This document shows, piece by piece, positions 39,701-47,779 of a stretch of DNA of 64,000 nt. Position numbers and translations under genes: made by a program. Source of the stretch: Modestobacter sp. VKM Ac-2986 (GTDB lineage Bacteria > Actinomycetota > Actinomycetes > Mycobacteriales > Geodermatophilaceae); the NCBI RefSeq assembly GCF_026967795.1, contig NZ_JAPVBH010000006.1:1-64000 (forward strand). The letters run 5' to 3'. Under the pieces are notes generated by a model. The model searched no databases, had not been told where the DNA came from, and saw nothing but the letters and a program-made list of their open reading frames with translations. Each line of letters begins with the position of its first letter. Position 1 is the stretch's first letter.

Positions 39701-40122
39701 GCGACCCGGTCGGCGGCGATCCGGTCGGCGGCGAGGGCGCGGGCGGTCACCGGGCGGCGGGCCGGCTCGGCCGGGGCGGCGGTGGCGCCGGCCCGGTCGT
39801 ACAGCGCAACCTCTGGTGTCTGCGGGGCGGCCGCACCGAGGAGCTCGGCGAGCTCGGCCATCCGGTCGTCCAGGGACGGCGCGGCGGCCGGGCGGGGGGT
39901 GCGGGCGGCGTCCTGGGGCACGGCGGACGCGGCGGCTGCACCGGCGTCCGTGGCCTTGGGGACCTCCACCTCGGCGATGAACCGCTCGTTGGTGAAGAAG
40001 CCGAACATCCCGCCGGAACGGATGCGGCGCACCCCGACGACGCGGGCCGAGGGCCCGAACTGCTCACGCGCGGCGGCGATGGCCTCGTCACGCGTGGCGG
40101 CCTCAACGGACTGCGTAGGCAC
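36703..40122 (-). CDS. FlhF-like protein with degenerate GTPase and EAARx repeats
   Basis: 1139 aa, about 2.5 times normal FlhF. The N-terminal ~55 residues (VEAATRDEAIAAAREQFGPS and the following strand) match the FlhF N domain; the C-terminal ~280 residues follow the NG-domain outline (GDVIMVVGPGAETFAAARSLAL, TVTIVAVDAPLRTSG, AVMDSTRKPEDL). The P-loop Gly-Lys-Thr is absent and the DTAGR and TKLD motifs are altered, so GTP binding is doubtful. Residues ~247-657 are almost pure EAAR(L/V/I) pentapeptides, predicted to be one long charged helix. It overlaps flhA by 20 nt, the usual place of flhF. Confidence 0.8.
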   Translation of the reverse strand: MPTQSVEAATRDEAIAAAREQFGPSARVVGVRRIRSGGMFGFFTNERFIAEVEVPKATDAGAAAASAVPQDAARTPRPAAAPSLDDRMAELAELLGAAAPQTPEVALYDRAGATAAPAEPARRPVTARALAADRIAADRVASPARAVAAARAATPEWVDEWIDEPAPVRSAPRSPGRTAAAAAAAGRRGAAAPKPFAPAKATLMLSAEELRAQRPAAEPAVEEPVRPSPFAAALTRMVASSPVQAAAEVAAEVAAAEAAEESAALAEAAAVEAAAAEAARTAAARVEAAAAEAARQQARAAAAESARVESARVESARVEAARTEAARTRAAAEAAAAAAVAAEAAQVQAEAEEAARLEAARLEAARLEAARFEAARLEAARIEAARVEAARLEAARVEAARVEAARVEAERLEAERLEAARLQAEAEAAEAARIEAARVEAARLEAARVEAARLKAERVEAERLEAARLQAEAEAAEAARIEAARLEAVRLEAARLEAERLEAARLQAELEAAEAARRQAEAQAAEAARAEAVRIEAARLQAEAEAAEAARAEAARLQAEAAVEAARRQAELEAVRIEAARIEAARIEATRIEAARIEAARAEAARLEAAHREAVRVEAARLQAEAEAAEAVRIDAVRIEAARVEAARIEAARAAAVRAEVAALVAPVKVDVPALSMVESVRTADEELADLLEEVLAANGSGRGRHRFPDALAEDRVRDVPEPWACDTTAPSAYDTGSHRVAAQRGTAYASDARVAQRAAQVAAAQTMVVDAVVVDESPAEEVRHMDARTPEQQRSAVPVTLARTASDPAPLPLDATTAFPALSLMPQALGGSGRPALLGRPGVPPVRRGRPPVPATTRPAVTARPHQATAPVSIAPASRPATALPSAEETGTTLATVTRLVPAPSTALAPFAMTGPEELELQLLTLGVPDVMLGPDFSADAATRGVYAALTRTLTEHLAPAPYVVAEPGDVIMVVGPGAETFAAARSLALSLRLEPEDVQWAAAGALAGMAQSTSRITSLETALERRRTATSDTVTIVAVDAPLRTSGGPWLEHMLSVWAPATVWAVMDSTRKPEDLVPWLDALPRVDAVIVQDTDATADPASVLGHVDVPVALVDGARATAHRWASLLCERLEEMGA
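38150..39380 (-). repeat. 15-bp coding repeat array within the flhF-like gene
   Basis: Dozens of imperfect 15-nt units, each encoding E-A-A-R-x on the minus strand, run almost without break. All six frames stay open here because of the repeat, which produces large spurious ORFs on both strands. Confidence 0.85.
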
Positions 40123-42151
40123 CGCTCACCACTCCCAGGGACTCGATCTGTGCTGTGCGGGACACCTCGTTGTAGGAGATGACCGACAACCGGGGCAGGA
40201 CCTGGCGGACCAGGCGGGACAGTGCGGCGCGGACCTGCGGGGAGCAGACCAGCACGGGGGAGAGGTTGAGCCGTTCGGCGTCCTCGAGGAGGTCGGTGCA
40301 GCCACGGACCAGGACGTCGACGGTGTGGCCGTCCAGGGCCAGCACCTGACCGCCCTCGGTCTGCCGCACCGACTCCAGGAGCCGCTGCTCGAACGAGGGG
40401 TCCAGGGTGATCACGTGCAGCCGCTCGTCCTCGGTGACGTAGGGGTGACTGATCGCCGCACCCAGCGCGTTGCGCACGGCCTCGACCAGGCCGTCGAGGT
40501 CGGTGGAGACCTTCGCCCGCAGCGACAGCGCCTCGAAGATGCGCACCAGGTCGCGGATGGAGACGTTCTCCTCCAGCAGCGCCTGGAGCACCTGCTGCAC
40601 CTGCCCGAGGCTCAGCAGTGCGGGGGTGAGCTCGTCGGCGACGGCGGGGTGCGAGCGGCGGACCATCTCCACCAGCACCTTGACGTCCTCGCGGCCCAGC
40701 AGGGCGGAGGCGTTCTGCCGGACGACCTCGGCCAGGTGCGTGGTGATGACCGAGGAGCGGTCGACCACCGTGGCGCCGGCCATCTCGGCCTGCCGCTGCA
40801 GCTCGGCGGGCACCCACTTGGCGGCCAGCCCGAAGACCGGCTCGCGGGTGGCCTTGCCGGGCAGCCCGTCGAGGTGGTCGCCGATCGCCAGCACGGTGCC
40901 GGCGGGCGAGGAGCCCTTGGCCGCCGGGACGCCGTTGAGCCAGATGACGTACTGCGAGGCGGGCAGGTCGAGGTTGTCGCGGGTGCGGACCAGCGGGATG
41001 ACCAGGCCGGTCTCCATGGCGACCTTGCGGCGCAGCGCCTTGACGCGGTCCAGCAGGTCGCCGCCGCGGGCGGTGTCGACCAGCTCGACGAGGTCGAAGG
41101 CGACCTCGAGCTCCAGCGGGTCGACCCGCATCCGGTCGGCGATCGCCTCGGGGGAGTCCGGCTGCGGCTCGGCTGCGCCCTGTGCCGCGGCCGCGGCCTC
41201 GGCGTCCTCGTCGACCTCGGGCTCCTCGGTCATGCGTGCGGCGAGGACGAGGAAGAGGCCACCGACGAGCAGGAAGGGGAGCTTCGGCAGGCCGGGGATC
41301 AGGCACAGGCCGAGGGAGGCGCCGCCGGCGATGCGCACCGGCATCTTGAACCGGCCGAGCTGGGCCATCAGGTCGCTGCCCATGTCGCCGTCGGTGGCCG
41401 ACCGGGTCACGATGATGCCGGTGGCGGTGGACATCAGCAGGGCCGGGATCATCGACACCAGGCCGTCGCCCACGGTCAGCAGCGAGAACGTCGTCACGGC
41501 CTCGGCCGGCGCCATCCCGCGCTGGATCACCCCGATGGCGAAGCCACCGATGAGGTTCACCAGGGTCACGATGATCCCGGCGATGGCGTCGCCCTTGACG
41601 AACTTGGACGCACCGTCCATCGAGCCGTAGAAGTCGGCCTCGGCGGTGACCTCGTGGCGGCGCCTGCGCGCCTGCGCCTCGTTGATCAGGCCGGCGTTGA
41701 GGTCCGCGTCGATGGCCATCTGCTTGCCGGGCATCGCGTCGAGGGTGAAGCGGGCGCCGACCTCGGCGACGCGGCCGGCACCGTTGGTGATCACCACGAA
41801 CTGCACGACGGTCAGGATGATGAAGATGACCATGCCGACGACCAGCGAGCCGCCGATGACGATGTGGCCGAAGGCCTCGATCACCTTGCCGGCGTAGCCG
41901 TCGGTGAGCACCAGCCGGGTCGAGGACACGTTCAGCGAGAGCCGGAACAGCGTCGCGACCAGGAGCAGCGAGGGGAAGACGGCGAAGTCCAGCGGCCGCC
42001 GGATCTGCATGGCGACCAGCAGGACCAGCAGCGAGATCGCCAGGTTCAGGCCGATCAGCAGGTCCATCAGCGCAGCGGGCAGCGGCACCACCAGCATGAG
42101 GACGATGGCGACGACTCCGATGGGTACTGCCGCCTTGGCCAGCTTGCCCAT
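40103..42151 (-). CDS. flhA: Flagellar type III export protein FlhA
   Basis: Central gate of the flagellar export apparatus, in the inner membrane with a large cytoplasmic nonamer ring. 682 aa from ATG 42151, GAGG 4 nt upstream. Eight hydrophobic helices lie within residues ~1-320; the FHIPEP signature is RFTLDAMPGKQMAIDADLNAG (~residue 140-160). The cytoplasmic domain (~350-682) has IRDLVRIFEAL and the TVDVLV/LVCSPQVRAALSRLV regions. The long N-terminal reading to 42316 is not conserved-looking. Confidence 0.97.
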   Translation of the reverse strand: MGKLAKAAVPIGVVAIVLMLVVPLPAALMDLLIGLNLAISLLVLLVAMQIRRPLDFAVFPSLLLVATLFRLSLNVSSTRLVLTDGYAGKVIEAFGHIVIGGSLVVGMVIFIILTVVQFVVITNGAGRVAEVGARFTLDAMPGKQMAIDADLNAGLINEAQARRRRHEVTAEADFYGSMDGASKFVKGDAIAGIIVTLVNLIGGFAIGVIQRGMAPAEAVTTFSLLTVGDGLVSMIPALLMSTATGIIVTRSATDGDMGSDLMAQLGRFKMPVRIAGGASLGLCLIPGLPKLPFLLVGGLFLVLAARMTEEPEVDEDAEAAAAAQGAAEPQPDSPEAIADRMRVDPLELEVAFDLVELVDTARGGDLLDRVKALRRKVAMETGLVIPLVRTRDNLDLPASQYVIWLNGVPAAKGSSPAGTVLAIGDHLDGLPGKATREPVFGLAAKWVPAELQRQAEMAGATVVDRSSVITTHLAEVVRQNASALLGREDVKVLVEMVRRSHPAVADELTPALLSLGQVQQVLQALLEENVSIRDLVRIFEALSLRAKVSTDLDGLVEAVRNALGAAISHPYVTEDERLHVITLDPSFEQRLLESVRQTEGGQVLALDGHTVDVLVRGCTDLLEDAERLNLSPVLVCSPQVRAALSRLVRQVLPRLSVISYNEVSRTAQIESLGVVSGAYAVR

Positions 42152-42335
42152 GGGACCTCGTTCCTGTGCCGCTGAGGTGCCGGTGCGCTCCTCACCGACC
42201 TTCTCGGCAGCCGTGGGAACGGTCCGTACCGCTGGGCCGGACGCGGGCAGCCCGCAGACCCCGCTGGTCACACCCGGCCCCACCGGCCCCGCGGCGGTGG
42301 TGGGGGAGTGACCCACGGGTCAGGAGGGTCCTTCC

Positions 42336-43472
42336 TCAGCGGCGGCGGCGGCCCGCCTTGGGCAGGTCCTCGACGGCCGGGGCCTCGAAGCCGGGGCGGT
42401 GGACGCCGCCGCGCACCCCCTTGGCGGACAGGTGCATGACGAAGGCGAGCACCCGGGCGACGGCGGTGAACAGCTGGGCGGGCACCTCCTGGCCGACCTC
42501 GCAGGAGCCGTGCAGGGCCCGGGCCAGCGGGATGTCCTGCACCATCGGCACCCGGCACTCCTCGGCCCGCGCGCGCAGCTTCGCCGCCACCTCGCCGGCC
42601 CCCTTGGCGACCACCCGGGGAGCGCCGCGGAGCGGGTCGTACTTCAGCGCCACCGCCACGTGCGTGGGGTTGACCAGCAGCACGTCGGCGTCGGCGACCT
42701 CGGACATCATCCGGTTGCGCGACATCGCCATCTGGGTCGCCCGCCGCTGGGCCTTCACGTGCGGGTCGCCCTCGGCCTGCTTGTTCTCCTGCTTGATCTC
42801 GGTGTGGCTCATCTTGAGCTGCTTCATCATCTTCTTGCGGACGACGACGTAGTCGGCGACCGCGATGGCCAGGCCGGTGATGCCGACGACCCGGAACATC
42901 AGCACCGCCGAGTCGGTGAAGGTGCGGGTCACCTCCGACAGCGGCAGGGCGCCGGAGGCGGCGACCAGCTCCTGCGCCCGGTCCGAGGTCACGACGATGA
43001 CGACGGTCAGCGCGACCGTCTTGATGATCCCCTTGGCCGCCTCCCACAGGCCCTGGGTGCCGAACATCCGCTTGATCCCGGGGAAGGGGTTCAGCTTCTT
43101 CAGCGTCGGCTTCATGCTCTTGGTGGCGAAGGTGACGCCGCCCTGGGCCGCCGAGGAGAGCGTGCCGATCAGCATCATGGCCAGCGCCGTGGGCAGCAGG
43201 GCGAACATGAAGACGCTCAGCGCCTGCCCGAGCAGCGCCGAGATGGCGGCCGGTTCCGGGTTGCCGGCGATGGCACCGATCTGGACGAACAGGGTCTGGA
43301 CCTCGCCGAAGCCCTTCTCCACCAGCATCGGCAGCAGCACGCTGGCCGCCGCCGTCCCCAGCCAGGTGCCCAGCTCCTGGGTCCTGGGGATCTGCCCGTC
43401 CTTGCGGGCCTTCCTGAGCTTCTCCGGTGTCGGCTTCTCTGTCTTCTCACCGCCCGGTCCGTCCTTGGCCAT
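42336..43472 (-). CDS. flhB: Flagellar export switch protein FlhB
   Basis: Controls substrate switching from hook to filament. 378 aa: N-terminal TEKPTPEKLRKARKDGQIPRTQE, four helices, and a cytoplasmic domain with the self-cleaving NPTH sequence in DVLLVNPTHVAVALKYDP (~residue 275), which is intact. It follows FliR closely; a 184-nt gap separates it from flhA. Confidence 0.97.
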   Translation of the reverse strand: MAKDGPGGEKTEKPTPEKLRKARKDGQIPRTQELGTWLGTAAASVLLPMLVEKGFGEVQTLFVQIGAIAGNPEPAAISALLGQALSVFMFALLPTALAMMLIGTLSSAAQGGVTFATKSMKPTLKKLNPFPGIKRMFGTQGLWEAAKGIIKTVALTVVIVVTSDRAQELVAASGALPLSEVTRTFTDSAVLMFRVVGITGLAIAVADYVVVRKKMMKQLKMSHTEIKQENKQAEGDPHVKAQRRATQMAMSRNRMMSEVADADVLLVNPTHVAVALKYDPLRGAPRVVAKGAGEVAAKLRARAEECRVPMVQDIPLARALHGSCEVGQEVPAQLFTAVARVLAFVMHLSAKGVRGGVHRPGFEAPAVEDLPKAGRRRR

Positions 43473-43502
43473 CAGTCACCTCCTCCCGGGTGGTCGCGCA
43501 CG

Positions 43503-44267
43503 TCAGCCGCTGCGCAGCGAGGTGATGGCCTCGAGCGCGTTGTCCATCAGGCCGTCGAGGGCGGAGGGCAGCAGCGGGAAGGTCAACCCGAGCATGGTCA
43601 GGGTGATCATGATCTTGACCGGGAAGCCCAGCGAGAAGATGTTCAGCGCGGGCGCGGCCTTGGACAGCAGCGCCAGGGCGACGTCGGCCAGCATCAGGAC
43701 GGCGACCATCGGCCCGGCGATCTGCACGGCGGCCAGGAACATCATCGAGAACGCCGTCAGCATCACCGGCCCGAGCTGCTCGGCCGGCAGCGAGCCGCCG
43801 AGGGGCAGCCCCTGGTAAGAGGTGACGAACCCGCGCACCAGCAGCATGTGCGCGCCGCTGGTGAACAGCAGGGTGATCGCCAGCAGGTGGTGCAGCCGGC
43901 CGATCACGCCGTGCGAGCTGAGCGACAGCGGGTCGTAGGCCGGCTGCATGGTGAAGCCGCCGGTCACGTCGATGAGGTCGCCGGCCAGCTGCACGGCGGC
44001 GAAGAACAGCTGGACGATGAAGCCCAGCGCCGCGCCGATGACCGCCTCGGTGATCGCCGTGACGACCAGGAACCCGGCGGTCACCTCCGGCACGGTGCCG
44101 ACGATGTGCGGGAAGGCGACCAGCGACAGCGCCAGGGCGAGCGCGGCCTTGGCCGGCTTGGGGATGCTGCCGGAGTTGAACGGCGGTGCCATGACGATGA
44201 ACCCGGTGGCCCGCGCACTGGCGAGCAGCAGCGCCGCCAGCGTGGCCGAGGGGACAGACAGGTCCAT
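43503..44267 (-). CDS. fliR: Flagellar export protein FliR
   Basis: 254-aa membrane component of the export gate, with six hydrophobic helices. Conserved features include PPFNSGSIPKPAKAALALALS near the start and GGFTMQPAYDP followed by a long loop. It forms the FliPQR core with the two genes just upstream. Confidence 0.93.
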   Translation of the reverse strand: MDLSVPSATLAALLLASARATGFIVMAPPFNSGSIPKPAKAALALALSLVAFPHIVGTVPEVTAGFLVVTAITEAVIGAALGFIVQLFFAAVQLAGDLIDVTGGFTMQPAYDPLSLSSHGVIGRLHHLLAITLLFTSGAHMLLVRGFVTSYQGLPLGGSLPAEQLGPVMLTAFSMMFLAAVQIAGPMVAVLMLADVALALLSKAAPALNIFSLGFPVKIMITLTMLGLTFPLLPSALDGLMDNALEAITSLRSG

Positions 44268-44274
44268 CGTGACC

Positions 44275-44550
44275 TCAGGTCCGGCCGAGCAACCGCGGCA
44301 ACGACTCGAACAGCTGGTTGGTGAAGGAGACCAGCTCCGCCAGCACCCAGTTGCCGGTCACCAGCAGCACGATGGCCACCGCGATGATCTTCGGGACGAA
44401 GGAGAGGGTGGGCTCCTGGATCTGGGTCGCCGCCTGGAACAGCGAGATCAGGAAGCCGACGAGCAGCGCGGTCAGCAGCACCGGGGCGGCCACCTTGGCC
44501 CCGAGGATCATGGTCTTGACGGCGATGTCGGTGACGTCCGCGTCGCTCAT
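44275..44550 (-). CDS. fliQ: Flagellar export protein FliQ
   Basis: 91 aa, two transmembrane helices; APVLLTALLVGFLISLFQAATQIQE is the family signature. ATG 44550 overlaps the fliP stop by ATGA; longer readings are rejected. Confidence 0.95.
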   Translation of the reverse strand: MSDADVTDIAVKTMILGAKVAAPVLLTALLVGFLISLFQAATQIQEPTLSFVPKIIAVAIVLLVTGNWVLAELVSFTNQLFESLPRLLGRT

Positions 44551-45380
44551 GCGTAGGACCCCACGAGGGCCGAGGCGATCAGCGACCACCCGTCGACGAC
44601 CACGAACAGCAGCAGCTTGAACGGCAGCGACACGACCGTCGGCGGGACCATCATCATGCCCATCGCCATCAGTGCGGCGCTGACCAGCATGTCCAGCACC
44701 AGGAACGGGATGAACACGACCAGCCCGATGATGAAGGCGCTCTTGAGCTCGGAGAACACGAACGCCGGCACCAGGGTCAGCATGCTCACCGACGCCTCGT
44801 CGGCCGGCCGCTCCTCACCCGACAGCCCGATCATCATCTTGAGCTCGTCGTCGCGGGTGTTGTCCAGCAGGAAGGTCTTCAGCGGCGCGACGCCGCTGTC
44901 GTAGGCGGCCGAGGCCGAGATGGAGCCGTCGAGGTAGGGCTGCACGGCGACGTCGTTGATGTCGCCGAACACCGGCCCCATCACGAAGATCGTCAAGAAC
45001 AGCGCGATCCCGGTCAGCACCTGGTTCGGCGGCGAGGTGGGCAGGCCCAGTGCGTTGCGGGTCAGCGCCAGCACCACGAGGATCTTGGTGAACGAGGTGA
45101 CCAGCAGCAGCGCCGAGGGCGCGATCGACAGCACGGTGATCGCCAGGATCAGGGTCACCGCGCTGCTGGGGCTGTCCCCGCCGATGGAGATGTCCAGGCC
45201 GCCGCCGTCGACGACGGGGGCGACCGGCTCGCTGGGCGCGACGGGTGCGGTCGGGGCGGCGAGTGCGGGCCCGGCGAGCGCGAACAGGGCGCCGGTGACG
45301 GCCAGCATCAGCAGCGGCATCAGCCACGAGAGGCGGCGGACGCGGTGGGCGGCGGCCGGCATCCCGAGGGAGGTGGCCAT
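44547..45380 (-). CDS. fliP: Flagellar export protein FliP
   Basis: 277-aa core of the export gate. A cleavable signal segment (LSWLMPLLMLAVTGALFALA) precedes the mature protein, as usual for FliP. Signatures SFTKILVVLALTRNALGLPTSPPNQVLTGIALFLT and FIPFLVLDMLVSAALMAMGMMMVPP are intact. Start overlaps the fliO stop by one base. Confidence 0.97.
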   Translation of the reverse strand: MATSLGMPAAAHRVRRLSWLMPLLMLAVTGALFALAGPALAAPTAPVAPSEPVAPVVDGGGLDISIGGDSPSSAVTLILAITVLSIAPSALLLVTSFTKILVVLALTRNALGLPTSPPNQVLTGIALFLTIFVMGPVFGDINDVAVQPYLDGSISASAAYDSGVAPLKTFLLDNTRDDELKMMIGLSGEERPADEASVSMLTLVPAFVFSELKSAFIIGLVVFIPFLVLDMLVSAALMAMGMMMVPPTVVSLPFKLLLFVVVDGWSLIASALVGSYA

Positions 45381-45805
45381 CAGTGGCGCACCGTCCGCTC
45401 GCGCAGCTCCTGCACGACCGACGTCCAGGTGCTCTTGTCCAGGACCGAGCCGGCCAGCGCGCCCGGGCCCGTGGGCACCGGGATCCGCCGGGTCATCGGC
45501 ACCGGCTCACCGTCGGTGCTGGCCTTGGCCGGCCCGAGCTGGGCGGCCAGCGCGGCCTGCAGCTCCTCGTCCTCCACCTCGGCCAGCAGGGTGACCTGCT
45601 CCTCGGTCGAGCCGACGACCAGCACCCGGCCGGCCACGCGCAGCACCGAGACGGTGCTGGCACGGCCCATCCGCTGCCGCGCGACGACCTCGATGACGCC
45701 GGTGGCACCGCCGAGCCCGCGCTTCTGCGCCAGCTTGCTCGCGTAGAACAGCACCCCGGCGATGAGCCCCAGGCACAGCACCAGGCGGATGACCATCCAC
45801 GTCAT
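45380..45805 (-). CDS. fliO: Flagellar biosynthetic protein FliO
   Basis: 141-aa single-pass protein that stabilises FliP. A helix at the N-terminus (IRLVLCLGLIAGVLFYASKL) is followed by VVARQRMGRASTVSVLRVAGRVLVVG, the FliO/MopB domain. The tail is Pro-rich. ATG 45805 overlaps the stop of the small repeat-encoded ORF upstream. Confidence 0.88.
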   Translation of the reverse strand: MTWMVIRLVLCLGLIAGVLFYASKLAQKRGLGGATGVIEVVARQRMGRASTVSVLRVAGRVLVVGSTEEQVTLLAEVEDEELQAALAAQLGPAKASTDGEPVPMTRRIPVPTGPGALAGSVLDKSTWTSVVQELRERTVRH

Positions 45806-45885
45806 GACTCGACTCCGAGCTCGTTCCGCTCCTCGGTCGCTGGCGCTCCCTGCGATGCTCGCTCGCTCATCGTCTTCGTGGTCAT
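45802..45885 (-). CDS. 27-aa ORF between fliN and fliO carrying the 46-bp repeat
   Basis: ATG 45885 overlaps the fliN stop by ATGA and its TGA overlaps the fliO start by ATGA. The product MTTKTMSERASQGAPATEER continues NELGVES. Its core ERASQGAPATEERNE is identical to that of the ORF before fliG. It could be a real small peptide or just a reading frame that keeps ribosomes flowing from fliN to fliO. Confidence 0.5.
   Translation of the reverse strand: MTTKTMSERASQGAPATEERNELGVES
45819..45864 (-). repeat. 46-bp exact repeat, copy 1 (before fliO)
   Basis: Identical over 46 bases to 58316-58361 and in the same orientation. It ends 13 nt before the fliO start codon. On the minus strand it begins GAGCGAGCATCGCAGG. 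Confidence 0.9.
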
Positions 45886-46622
45886 GCGCCCGGCGCCCCG
45901 TACTCGCCGGAGTCGGTCACGATCTCGCTGATCCGCAGCCCGAAGTCCTCGTCCACGACCACGATCTCGCCGCGGGCGATGAGCGTGCCGTTGACCAGCA
46001 GGTCGGCCGGTGCGCCTGCGGCCCGGTCCAGCTCGATGACCTCGCCCGGGTGCAGGGAGAGCAGCTCGGCGACCGTCATCCGCGTGCGGCCGATCTCGAC
46101 GGTGACCTCCATGGCCACGTTGCGCAGCAGGTCCAGGCTGCCGCGCCGCTCGCGCGGACGGGGCAGGGTGACCTGCAGGGCGAGCGTCGCGCAGATCTCG
46201 TTGCCCTGCAGCAGCGGGACGGCGAGGAAGACGCCCTTGTCGCGCAGGCCGTCGAGTGCGGGGACGACGTCCTCGACCCGCTCGGCGGCGACCCGGACCT
46301 TGCCCAGCGCGGCGGCGGCGGCCTCGAGCGCGGGGCGCAGCGCGGTCGCGACGTCCATGGCGCCGACGGGGGAGTTGGTCAGCGCGCTGACGATCTCCTC
46401 CGAGAGCACCAGCACGATGTCGCCGCTGACCTCGCCGCCCAGTGCGGCGGTGACGGCCGCGCCGGGGGCCGGGGGCAGCGGGACCGCCTCCGGGTCGGCG
46501 ACGGCGTCCCCGGCGCGCAGGTCCAGCTCGGCGGGCATGGCCGCCGCTGCGGCCTGCGCGGCGGCGGCGACCGCGGCGGCGATGGTGTCGGAGTCGGACG
46601 GGGTGCTGAAGGCGGTGGTCAT
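45882..46622 (-). CDS. fliN: Flagellar motor switch protein FliN (with N-terminal domain)
   Basis: 246 aa, twice the size of enterobacterial FliN. The C-terminal ~80 residues are the SpoA/FliN domain (NVAMEVTVEIGRTRMTVAEL through VNGTLIARGEIVVVDEDFGLRI). The N-terminal ~150 residues resemble the FliY/CheC-type region (ALGGEVSGDIVLVLSEEIVSALT and AVPLLQGNEICATLALQV) but without an evident phosphatase motif. Overlaps fliM by ATGA. Confidence 0.9.
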   Translation of the reverse strand: MTTAFSTPSDSDTIAAAVAAAAQAAAAAMPAELDLRAGDAVADPEAVPLPPAPGAAVTAALGGEVSGDIVLVLSEEIVSALTNSPVGAMDVATALRPALEAAAAALGKVRVAAERVEDVVPALDGLRDKGVFLAVPLLQGNEICATLALQVTLPRPRERRGSLDLLRNVAMEVTVEIGRTRMTVAELLSLHPGEVIELDRAAGAPADLLVNGTLIARGEIVVVDEDFGLRISEIVTDSGEYGAPGA

Positions 46623-47593
46623 GGTCGATCCTGTTCGCCGGTGCCGGTGTCGGGGACGATCTCGGCGGCCAGACGGCGCCGGTGGTTGCTCGGGAGTGCC
46701 TGGGCGAAGACCACGTCGTTGGTCGTGACCTCCAGCGGGGAGTCCTGCGCGTGCCGCAGCAGCAGGACGTCGCCCTCGGCCAGCGACAGCAGGTCGCCGG
46801 AGGGCACGACGATCGGGTTGAACCGCACGCTGACGTCGACGGGGACGTCGTTGAGCCGCTCGGTCAGCGCCTCGAAGGCGCGCTGCCGCTTGTGCCGCGC
46901 GGACTCCGACAGCTGCGGGGACGCCGCGTTGGTCAGCGACGGCGCGAAGGCGGCGAAGGGCAGCACGAGGGTGGCCTCGGGCTCGCGCTCGCCGATGCGC
47001 AGGCTGTAGGACCCGACCATGACCGTCTCGGACCCCGAGGCGGCCTGGGCCAGTTGCGGGTTGTACTCGACGCCGTCGACGACCGGCTGCAGTGGCGTGA
47101 TGTGCGCGAAGGCCTCGGCCAGCTCGCCGAGCAGCCGGTCGAGGAGGTGGCCGGTGATGGCGCTCTCCATGCCGGTCATCGGCCGGACGGGCTGCTCGCC
47201 CTCGCCGGACCCGCCGAGCATGTGGTCGACGATCGCCATCGCCGTCTCCAGCGGGTAGGCCAGCAGGCCCTTGCCCGGGAGCGGCTCCAGGGTGAAGACG
47301 GCGAGGAAGTAGGACGGCGGCAGGGTGGCGATGTAGTCGTCGTAGGAGAACTGCTCGATGCCGACGAGCTCCATCCGGGCCCCGGTGCGCAGCATCGAGG
47401 TCAGGGTGGTGGTCGCCTGGCGGGCGAAGTTCTCCTGCGCGATCTGCAGGATGCGGACGTGCTCACGGGAGAGCTTCGTCGGGCGGCGGAAGTCGTACGT
47501 GCGCGGTACGCGACGGCGCGAGCGCCCCTGCCCCTCCGGGCTCCGGGGGGCAGGGACGCTGGGCGCGTCGGCCGCGATGTCGGACAGGCTCAC
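46619..47593 (-). CDS. fliM: Flagellar motor switch protein FliM
   Basis: C-ring protein, 324 aa from GTG 47593, GAGG 6 nt upstream; an ATG at 47605 is also in frame. VPRTYDFRRPTKLSREHVRILQIAQENFARQ begins the conserved core, DHMLGGSGEG is the middle-domain GGXG, and the C-terminal SpoA domain has LNDVPVDVSVRFN and LLRHAQDSPLEVTTND. The N-terminal CheY-binding LSQDEIDALL motif is not present. Confidence 0.95.
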   Translation of the reverse strand: MSLSDIAADAPSVPAPRSPEGQGRSRRRVPRTYDFRRPTKLSREHVRILQIAQENFARQATTTLTSMLRTGARMELVGIEQFSYDDYIATLPPSYFLAVFTLEPLPGKGLLAYPLETAMAIVDHMLGGSGEGEQPVRPMTGMESAITGHLLDRLLGELAEAFAHITPLQPVVDGVEYNPQLAQAASGSETVMVGSYSLRIGEREPEATLVLPFAAFAPSLTNAASPQLSESARHKRQRAFEALTERLNDVPVDVSVRFNPIVVPSGDLLSLAEGDVLLLRHAQDSPLEVTTNDVVFAQALPSNHRRRLAAEIVPDTGTGEQDRP

Positions 47594-47720
47594 GCATGTC
47601 CTCATCGGCGGGGCCCGGGGGGACCCTGACCGCCGGGGACCAGCCGGCACCGGGGAACCGGCACCGGCTGGTACGGGAGCGCCCCGGTGGGGGTGAAGCG
47701 TCAGGAGTGGTGCTGGCCGG

Positions 47721-47771
47721 CCCCCTCGCAGGGGCCCGGCACGAGCTGGCGAGTGCCGGGGGGCGAGGGGG
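47721..47771 (-). terminator. Hairpin between fliL and fliM
   Basis: CCCCCTCG (47721-47728) and CCGGCAC (47736-47742) pair with GTGCCGG (47753-47759) and CGAGGGGG (47764-47771). It lies just downstream of fliL on the transcribed strand and separates the motAB-fliL unit from fliM. Confidence 0.65.
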
Positions 47772-47779
47772 TCCTTCGT

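Noticed and set aside
36751-40182. A 1143-codon plus-strand ORF rich in Gly and Leu opposite the flhF-like gene
   Set aside because: It is the mirror image of the 15-bp repeat array in very GC-rich DNA, has no recognisable domains, and the minus strand carries the FlhF motifs and the operon overlaps.
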